Source: Gautieria morchelliformis
Lineage: Eukaryota > Basidiomycota > Agaricomycetes > Gomphales > Gomphaceae
Reading direction: 5' to 3'
DNA: 64,000 bases
Assembly (NCBI GenBank): GCA_015179125.1
Contig: WHVA01000066.1
Span: 124,001-188,000 of the forward strand
Shown: one piece after another, positions 56,456 through 64,000 of the stretch
Numbering within the stretch: the stretch's first letter is position 1
How the letters are laid out: each line of letters begins with the position of its first letter
Made by a program: the position numbers and the translations under genes
The notes under the pieces: model-generated
What the model was told of the DNA's origin: nothing
Seen by the model: only the letters and a program-made list of their open reading frames with translations
The model's database searches: none

Positions 56456-58152
56456 CTAGGCGACGATCTGGTGAACACCGTTCCGCGCTGAATCTCTCCC
56501 CGCCACCGACAGAACATCCACATATTTTGGGTCCTGTTCAATATCGAAAATTTGCGAATGTAAGGATGGCCATTGTTGATGGGTGGGAAATGATAGCGTT
56601 ATGCCTGAAGTACTGGTAGGCATAGTATTGGCACGGTCAAGGGATGAGGCAGCACGCAGATTAAGGAGGGTGCGTTTTATCAAGACTGCATGCAACAGTA
56701 TCTGCATTCTGGAGGTAGGAAGTAAATCAGCTGTTCAATCAGGGAAGTATCAAATTCGCATACTCGGTTAGAATCATGGCCGCCTACTAACGGGTTAGTT
56801 ATCCGCTCGGCAGTCTTATGAGGAATCCGAATACACGGCTTTGAGACTCACTGTTGCCGCAATTATGATTATGTTGACCACAGAAAAAACTTTTTCCTGT
56901 GGGTAAGCTAGATGTCAGCAGCAATAGTGGAACTGCACGCACCGAGCATGCAAATATAACAGAATATCCCTGGCGAAAACAGCTGAACCACTGGCATCGA
57001 ACAAGTCGAAGGAGGTAAATCACCGACCATCATTATATACTCTGGCTACGAGATTGGATGAGCTTTCCCTAGCTGGAGACAGGTGAGCCTGAGACATTTG
57101 TGATAGCACGCATGAATCACATACCATGTTTCCTCAAGTGGTACAGAGTCATAAATATGATGACTACACGACGAGGACATCCTCAGAAATTGGTTCAATC
57201 CCGCCAGAGAGGGGAGCCTCACCTGAATCCACGCACGTGAATATTATGAAGGCCACAAAAGTGATTTGACTTTCGCCTTGGATTAAAAAACAGGACCTGG
57301 TGTTAGGCCTAGGGTCCGAAATGTCTAAACAGACACCGATATAAGACAGACGTAGACAGGTCCAGAAACTCAACATACATTTCACATGTTCAAGACTATG
57401 AGCCAGAAGCACGAAGCTCACGATAATAGCTGCAACCGAAGCTACGATAAAGCCGATGCCTAACATTTTTCGTTTTCCTAGTATCGCCCATGACCTGAAA
57501 ACAAGGACGACTGCAGGTAAATATCAGTATATGATCACGGCGAGAAATAACATAACAAACGTTCTGCTAGAGTCATGATACAGGCTATCATAACTTATGG
57601 AGTGATTAAGCCGAATATCGTTAAAAACCGGATCTCACGAAGCTCACCCGCATGAGCTTTAAACATTGCTGTACAAATTGAAGGGGGATGGTATGCACTA
57701 GCTGTCCAAGAGATTGGATTGATAAACGGGAAAAATTGAGAACGGGACAGACAGCTTCCAGGGTTGAATACAGATATCAAAAATCCTAGGTACGCCAGGA
57801 TGATATAGAGGACCTTTGACACACTCCATGGCGCGGGCCACATGAGTTCAACCTCAATATCCAACGTCAAGAAGTGGTCGTAAATCTATTATGACAGCAG
57901 TTTGTGAGTGAGCGCATTTTCTGCACTCAATGCTACCATACCAGCATCGCGTAGCCGGCTACTGACTCGTCTGCTTGTTAGCAATATACTTAAGTATAAG
58001 GCATCTTTGCCAATGAAACATACCATATAAATACTGTGGGGATGAGCTTCAGGAAAGATGTCCTGTTGCAGGGAGGAGTGGGCGCTACTCACATTAGGCA
58101 TTATGTTGTGTCTGAGACTTGAGATTATCAGGGTGGATGTTTCAACATCCAT
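56456..58152 (-). CDS. DUF6533-type membrane protein, paralogue B (multi-exon)
   Basis: Start MDVETSTLIISSLRHN (58152). The signature IYDHFLTLDIEVELMWPAPW and SVSKVLYIILAYLGF follow, then YHPPSICTAMFKA. A later exon has the block starting SWAILGKRKMLGIGFIVASV, then CFLIQGESQI. The last exon carries AVLIKRTLLNLR and a tail ending at 56456 that is nearly the same as in A (TSGITLSFPTHQQWPSL). Closest to A, clearly by duplication. Not all junctions were placed; could be intact or recently damaged. Confidence 0.65.
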
Positions 58153-59164
58153 CGAAAAGAGTGTGAGGTTGAGGGGACTATTGGCCTGCCCCAAGTTCTT
58201 GAAGTTATAGATCAATTAGTACTGCACTCACCACTTTAAGTGACACAGAAAGACTACGACCGTGACCTAAATTGGAGACATCAAACATACTATTCAAGAT
58301 CTGCTTACTTTCTGTGATTCGTGCCAGTACTAGTGGCACGAATTGTTGCCGAACGGGCCCCTCGCTATTCGGATCTAAACTATAGAGTCAATGGATATAG
58401 GCGAATTGTTGTAGTAGTTGCAACTTAAGCTCGTTGTCACCGTGCCAGCCACGAACCGATCAGTGAGGTTGCATTCGGTAATTTTATTCTGGTGGTGCCA
58501 CTTCCAGGGCAGAGGTGATTAGTATATCTTTGCGGTTAGGCACTGACAGGGTCCAGCAGTGTCAAACTCAAAGTCGTCAGCAGCGATCTGTTCTCGGTGC
58601 GTGAGCAACTCGGTTCACTCGCCGGTACGTGTACCAAGTACGTTAGTACGTACCAGGCGCTTATACTTTACGATCATACCGCAACTGCGGACCATCATTG
58701 GGGTTCTCGACGGATGCTTTCAAGTATGTGCGTACAGCTCGAGATCTAGTCCTGGAGTCGAAGAAGCTGTATTTTCCAATCGGCGGCCTCTGATCGTGTA
58801 TTCGCGAATTGAATGCTTCGGGGGTCACCGGTCCTGACTCATCTTTAAAGACCATCAGGGTGACGAGCCACGTACAAAAATGTACAATCACTGTTGTATA
58901 ACGTACTTCAACCACAGGGCGAGGGCAATTGTGACTTCTCACACGGAGAAATCGTATCGAATTCTCGGAGCCAGGCCAGCCCAGGTCCAGATCTACGGTA
59001 TGCCATGACTATGTGGCTCACATAGATAACTCCAACTGAAGACTGACGCATCCAAACTCGGCCAAAGCCAGACAACGAAAGGGTGAAAGTCACTCGCAAA
59101 TCACCGCCGAATTTTTCCCCGCCTCAGATCATCATTCCAGCGGTCTGGGGTCATGTTTAGAAGT
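58153..59164. other. Spacer between paralogues B and C
   Basis: Minus-strand frames 58661-59099 are open in two pieces (FSRIHDQRPP-like reading) but no family was recognised. Possibly a small or decayed gene. Confidence 0.35.
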
Positions 59165-60777
59165 TCAAACTTGAGGTAATAAATACGGCCAGTGTTGTTG
59201 TTGAGTCGGCGCGAACGGCTGCGCTACCGGACCGCATAAAGGTAAATCATTGGGACCATTATCGAGTACGGCTCCACGGAGGTTAAGGAGAATGCGCTTT
59301 ATCAGGACTGCCTGCAACAGTACTTGCACTCTGAATGTGATGATAATCAACGGTATAGGCAGAAGAGGTCGATTAAATGCACGTACTCGGCGAGGATCAT
59401 GGCTGACTACTAACGGGTCAGACCCTCGATGCACCTTATGGGGAGACACTAGTTGGCGAACTCACAAATGCCACCATTGCGACGATATTGAATATAGAGA
59501 AGGCTGTGAATTCCGTTAGCCGCGCCCATTTAGTAACAGAACCCAGACTTGACGCACCAAGCATGTAAATGTAATACAGCATCCCTGCCGAGAGGAATAG
59601 CTGTAAGATGTCTGCCGTCGGCTGGTTGAGGAACAGATCACTTCTCACCATCCCTATATAGTGTGACAACAATGTTTGAGGAGCTTGTCCTAACTGCAAA
59701 CAGGTGAGGATTTCGCGAGGATAATGATTACGAGTCATGCACAATGCTTTCTACCGTGGTACATAGTCATGCCTACGATGACTACGTGGGAATGAAAACA
59801 GTCAGATATTGACTGGAATGCCATCAAAAAAATTTACAGCTTACCAGAATCTATGCCCGTGTGTATTACGAAGTCCACAAAAGCAATGCGACCCGCTCCT
59901 TCAATTAAAAGGCAGCGTTGGGTGCCAGGAGTCGGGTCTGGAATATCTACAAAAGGACCTCGATAAGAGTCACGGAGAAAATCCTGAGATCAGACATGCA
60001 TTTAATTTGTTCAATACTATAAATCATGATTGAGAGAACCACGACGACTGTGGCAGCCGAGGATACAACAAGGCCTATGCCTAACATTTTCCGTCGCCCA
60101 AATACTGTCCATGCCCTGAAGATGAGGACTGCTGTGGGAGCCATGTCAGCGCCGGAGGCCTCAGAGAAATTGAGATAGTGTACATTCTCCAACACACATA
60201 AGGCAAGCTAACAGCACTGGTGAGATGGTCAAACGGAATATCAGTAAAAGATGGATGCAAAAAAACTCACTTTCGCTAGCTTGCAGAATGCTCGTACAAC
60301 TTGAAGGATGGTATATGTTACCAGCGTCTGTGAATAAATAATTTAGTTTATGAGAAAATATAAGTCGAAAGGGGAACAGACAGCTTCCAAATATGACTAT
60401 AGACACCGAGATACTTAGGTAGGCCACCATGAGATACAGTACCTTGGCCACACTCCACCGCGTCGACCAGATGAAGCCAACTTCAATATCCAACGTCAAC
60501 ATGTGGTCGTAAATCTATTATTAAAATTTCGTGAGTACCAGTATTCTTCTAGGCTGATGTATATCGTACCAACAACATCACGCCTGCCACTGACTCGGAG
60601 TCTGGTGTTTAGCGCACTGAAAAGGTAGGACATTAAGCCGACACACCGTTAAAATACTGTCGCCATGAACTTTAGCATGGGCTTCAAGCTGCTGAAGGTG
60701 ACGGTGTGGTGTTTGCTCACGTTAGGTAATACTTGCTGTTTGAGGCTTGAAGCTATAAAGCTGGACTCCACATCCAT
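59165..60777 (-). CDS. DUF6533-type membrane protein, paralogue C (multi-exon)
   Basis: Start MDVESSFIASSLKQQ (60777). Exon pieces in order: SVAGVMLL; IYDHMLTLDIEVGFIWSTRW with SVAKVLYLMVAYLS; YHPSSCTSILQASES; AVLIFRAWTVFGRRKMLGIG with a hydrophobic stretch (VVVVLSIMIYSIEQIKC); CLLIEGAGRIAFVDF; LFLSAGMLYYIYML; and AVLIKRILLNLRGA, ending at 59165. The most diverged of the three and the one with the clearest exon reading. Role unknown; membrane location inferred from hydrophobic segments. Confidence 0.65.
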
Positions 60778-61140
60778 CGTATAAAATATAAAGAATTAGA
60801 CCGTCAAGGTAAGAGTTCAGAACTATTGGAATGCGCGAAGTTCGTGATGTTGAAACCGCACTCACGAGGTTAAATAAGAATATGACTAGATTCTCGTGAT
60901 CGATCACATCAGCGTTACACTGTGTGAACCATTACACGACTAAGACGAACTTGAAGCGATTGGTTTATGTGTTCATGGAGGTCACAGCGCCACTCAAGGC
61001 CTGCTCCGGCCTGTCCAGGATGCTGTACCGCGGGAAAACCTGGTTAAGAAAGGCCGGAATCGTATATAGATGATTGTTCTACTCAGTGCGCATGATTTGC
61101 CAGGCTTGATTGATATTGACTAGAAGACTAGTAGGGTGTT

Positions 61141-61228
61141 CATCAGGGAAAAAGGGTAGTCTATCGGCATCACATAGCGCTAGATAGTGTCGCAGAGCAA
61201 CCAATAGACTACTCCTTCTTCCCTGATG
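61141..61228. repeat. Hairpin, about 25-bp arms
   Basis: catcagggaaaaagggtagt... (61141-61164) pairs with 61204-61228 with about two mismatches; loop about 39 nt. Confidence 0.85.
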
Positions 61229-62708
61229 CTATTTGTGCATCGAGAAGCCGGGAACATACCGTCCAGCTGTTACTAGGCTCTTAATACATGGAACCACGCG
61301 CCATGCAACATCACAGCTTGAAACAGACCACGCTGCCACACACCAGTCTAGACTGATTTTGCTACCAATATGTAGTGGCTCAACTGAATGGCACACCATT
61401 CTAAGTTGAGCTAATATCTAAAGGCGAGTTAGTAAGCTCTTGATACAGACCAACGCCACGCAACTTCCGACTCGGAGTTACTTACGAATCATGCATCATG
61501 TTCGAATTGTCGACAGGATGAATCATTCTGAGGAAGATACTGATCTACTTCAAGTTACATAGCTAGCGCAAGACCTGGCCAGTTTGTGGCAGTGCACCGT
61601 AACGTTGGAGACCGTGATCACGATCGACGCGGCGCGGCGTGACGTACAACGCCACAGCTGGCATGGAGATGAGCCACCGGGGACATCGCGTCCGCTGCGC
61701 GCGAGACAGTCTCTGACACTCGGGGAGACCCGTGCCTGAACAAACAGTATCCCCCGGTCACAGGTCAGGTCTCGTCTATATTTGTAACACGGTCGAATCT
61801 CTGAAATAAGCATGTTTCGTGTATTATAGGGAGTTTGGGTGGCAAAGTGACACCTAAGGCCGCCGGGTGAAGACGGTCAGCCTGCACGGGAGACACACTG
61901 CAGCAAATGGATCGGCCCTCAGAACGGTGTCTACTTACGGGGCTCGTACATCAGGAACGGCCGATTCCGGCTTGTAATTCGGCCATATTTACGCAGCGCC
62001 ACGGGCGCTACTAGTAGACTACGTCAACTACGTAGCTGACTCTGGGTTCCACGTAGCGCCACAGATCGTTATGTGGCGCTGCTGCCCGCACTAGGTAGAC
62101 CTACAGCTTCCTACCTTTCTATAACTCCCATACGGCAGCGGCAACACCCCTGCTAACCAATATTGGCAAGGTATGTCAGGTGCAAGTTACTTGGATAAGG
62201 TCAAGGAGTGTAGGTCGATACCACGTAGACATCCGGCGATAAGTACTACGTTCTTTTTACTCTTGACTCAACTAGTAGCTGACGGAAAACGCCTTATCAT
62301 CAAGGTAGCCTCTTCTCTCGAACGGCCGCCTGATTGTTGCGTATCAGATACGAGTGTCATGCTCTTATGGCAGCGGTCCGGGTGCATGCGGTTCGCGTTC
62401 ATTGCTGCACTTCGCCACCAGCTCAAGACCGATTGTTGTACGAGTGCCGTGGTTCCGTTCGACTGATTGCGACGCTTACATCCCTTCCCTCCGCAGACGC
62501 GCGTTGATTGTTTCTGGCCTTGCAACATCGCCCGGGGCCGCAAGACTCCCTTTCTTCAGTCCGGAGGCTGTCATACTCCTCCTCCTCTTCGATTCGCCAC
62601 GATACTTCCCCGAGTTCTTCCTGTTTGAAGCTTGTGGAACCCATTCAGATGGGCTGCGTTCCACGTTCGATCTTTCAAACGTATCCACAGAGCTCAACGA
62701 GCGGGGAA

Positions 62709-62761
62709 TTTCCTCCTCGCTCACCCACTTGCTCGGAAGTGGGTGCCAAGCGAGGAGGAAA
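62709..62761. repeat. Hairpin, about 23-bp arms, 6-nt loop
   Basis: tttcctcctcgctcacccac... pairs with ...gtgggtgccaagcgaggagg, with one 2-nt bulge; loop gctcgg. Confidence 0.9.
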
Positions 62762-63430
62762 TATATGGATGAGGAGACGGCACGAATGCTCGGCGACTGA
62801 CCAGCATTCTGCTCGAGTGAGGCTGCAAACCTCAGTGAGACATGTGTGATAGATCAAGTAATGGGAGCGTGGGCCACTGGAGAGGTATGTTTATTGTGAT
62901 TTTATGATACATTGTCGACTAGTACAAAGTCTCCATCGCAAAGTTGAAACATGTATATACTCTGGTGCGAATTTAAGAAAAAGTGGCTGCATTTTTCAAG
63001 CACTGTTCGTGCAGTCCAACCTCTGTCTCGCTGGTGTGGCTTGCCAAAGATGGGAGTCAGAGCACAACTGCGCTGAATGGATGAGATCGGAATAACAGCG
63101 GCTTGACGGCGACCTTGGCGCAGGGCGTATGACACTCGCGACATACGCAATGGGACAACCGGCGGTTTGAAAGGTGTGAACCATTCAATGTAAGCAAGAG
63201 TATCAGTACGCCCGAACCAGGAAGGTAGGCGGAACAGATCGCGGACACGCGCTGCACGATACCCTAAACAGATGTGAGTGTGTTCCCTGGGTCGCGCATG
63301 CATGGCCAACACTCGCAAGTTTTCGCATTGAAATTGGAGCCGGGCTTGCATCCCCGTTCACCAGACATGTGACCGGTTTCGGCCTCCCCAGTTTGTTGTT
63401 TCTTTGTCTTGAACCATCACACTCATACCA

Positions 63431-64000
63431 ATGCCAGCTCGACGTCCACTCAAGGAAATTGATCTCATACAACAACAGAAACACAAGATATCTACTAACA
63501 ACGTGATTGCCAAACCGAAGACCCAACCTAAACTCGCTGGGCCGGCTTCTCGCCATAATGCTCACTATGTACATTTGCCTTGCAGGACAACAATTGGCCG
63601 AGGAAAAAGAAAGGAGGGAACGCAACCAACGCAAGAAAGCGGCCCAAGCGGCACACAACAAAAAAGAGCCCACATCCCAAAAACACCCTGCAGACGACGC
63701 TATCAGTCCTAACCAGTCCCATCGGGCCCCACTCCCAGACGTAATTCGCCCTCGCTGTGACCGCCAAGACCACGAGACAAACGATGATGGGGACAATGAC
63801 GAATATCCCACCGGAGAAGAGGACAATGAGGAGGAGATGGAGGAAAATGGTATGTTGTCACTCAGCTGCATTGTGCGTGGTATGATGAAAATACCTTGTC
63901 ATAGGGCCCGTGTCCGCACATGAAGCAGCCCTGGAGAGCGAAGTACGCCCCGTCTTATTATTCCACTGAGTGTATCTTTCATCTCCCTTGCAGTTCACTG
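63431..64000 (+). CDS. 5' part of an unidentified charged protein gene (runs off the window)
   Basis: Starts MPARRPLKEIDLIQQQKHK at 63431. A likely intron (GT at 63503, AG just before 63584) leads to a strongly charged, helix-prone stretch (EEKERRERNQRKKAAQAAHN), then an acidic region (DDGDNDEYPTGEEDNEEEME) up to about 63850. A second intron (63851-63905) joins to GPVSAHEAALESEV. The phase of the first junction is not fully settled. The product might be a transposon-associated or nuclear protein; not recognised. Confidence 0.4.

Larger units (their letters stand above)
60778..63430. other. Intergenic with two hairpins; no supported gene
   Basis: Frames at 62354-62800 (+) and 62423-62724 (-) overlap on opposite strands and carry no motif. 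Hairpins at 61141-61228 and 62709-62761. A short inverted pair gcagcgccac/gtggcgctgc lies around 61994-62085. Confidence 0.45.

Noticed and set aside
62354..62800. 148-codon plus-strand frame
   Set aside because: Overlapped by equally open minus-strand frames; no motif and no splice structure.
1..64000. Search for CRISPR arrays, rRNA, bacterial operons or a metabolite synthase
   Set aside because: None seen; the sequence is eukaryotic with spliced genes and retrotransposons throughout.

Overview
This window is nuclear DNA of a filamentous basidiomycete, most likely an agaricomycete. The signs are: dense short introns (45-66 nt) in every intact gene; a tandem family of DUF6533-type membrane proteins; a fungal cytochrome P450 and a DHA2-type MFS transporter; and a mobile-element load (Ty1/copia, Ty3/gypsy, DIRS-like, LINE-like, PIF/Harbinger) typical of such genomes. 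No bacterial, plasmid or CRISPR features were seen. All gene models below were spliced by hand from the sequence. Layout: 0-4.3 kb holds a decayed gypsy Gag (+) abutting a truncated, intron-bearing repeat-family gene (-) and two small tandem duplications. 6.8-9.6 kb is a PIF/Harbinger transposon with convergent genes: a Myb-like partner with one in-frame stop, and an apparently intact 370-aa transposase. 9.9-10.8 kb is a broken kinase-like gene. 11.2-14.05 kb is a LINE-like ORF1 interrupted by an LTR. 14.2-18.5 kb is a ruined gypsy pol gene carrying four solo LTRs of two families in opposite orientations, one inside another, most with perfect 5-bp target duplications. 19.36-24.81 kb is a 5.4-kb block bounded by 359-bp inverted repeats and an 8-bp target duplication, with a foldback and another solo LTR inside. 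25.3-30.6 kb is a DIRS-like tyrosine-recombinase retrotransposon (gag, RT-RNase H, recombinase) with few lesions, one intron and one solo-LTR insertion. The host-gene part starts at about 32.8 kb: an intact 9-exon DHA2 transporter (-, 522 aa), an intact 14-exon cytochrome P450 (-, 552 aa), an intact 5-exon 14-3-3 gene (+, 257 aa) and three tandem DUF6533-like genes (-, 52.9-60.8 kb), two of which lie in a roughly 2.1-kb segmental duplication. A young Ty1/copia element (38756-43606, LTRs almost identical, TSD TTTGC) sits between the transporter and the P450. It uses a primer-binding site matching the anticodon arm of initiator tRNA-Met, and that site contains its own gag start codon. The right edge holds the 5' part of an unidentified charged-protein gene. 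How the genes work together: P450, DHA2 exporter and membrane proteins are the sort of content seen in secondary-metabolism or detoxification neighbourhoods, but no backbone synthase is present, so no cluster is claimed. 14-3-3 is a conserved housekeeping signalling adaptor. The most unusual points are the primer-site/start-codon overlap and the TAG +1 shift in the copia element, the intron-bearing DIRS element, the 5.4-kb inverted-repeat block, a 12-nt microexon in the P450 heme region, and three GC-AG introns in two neighbouring intact genes.
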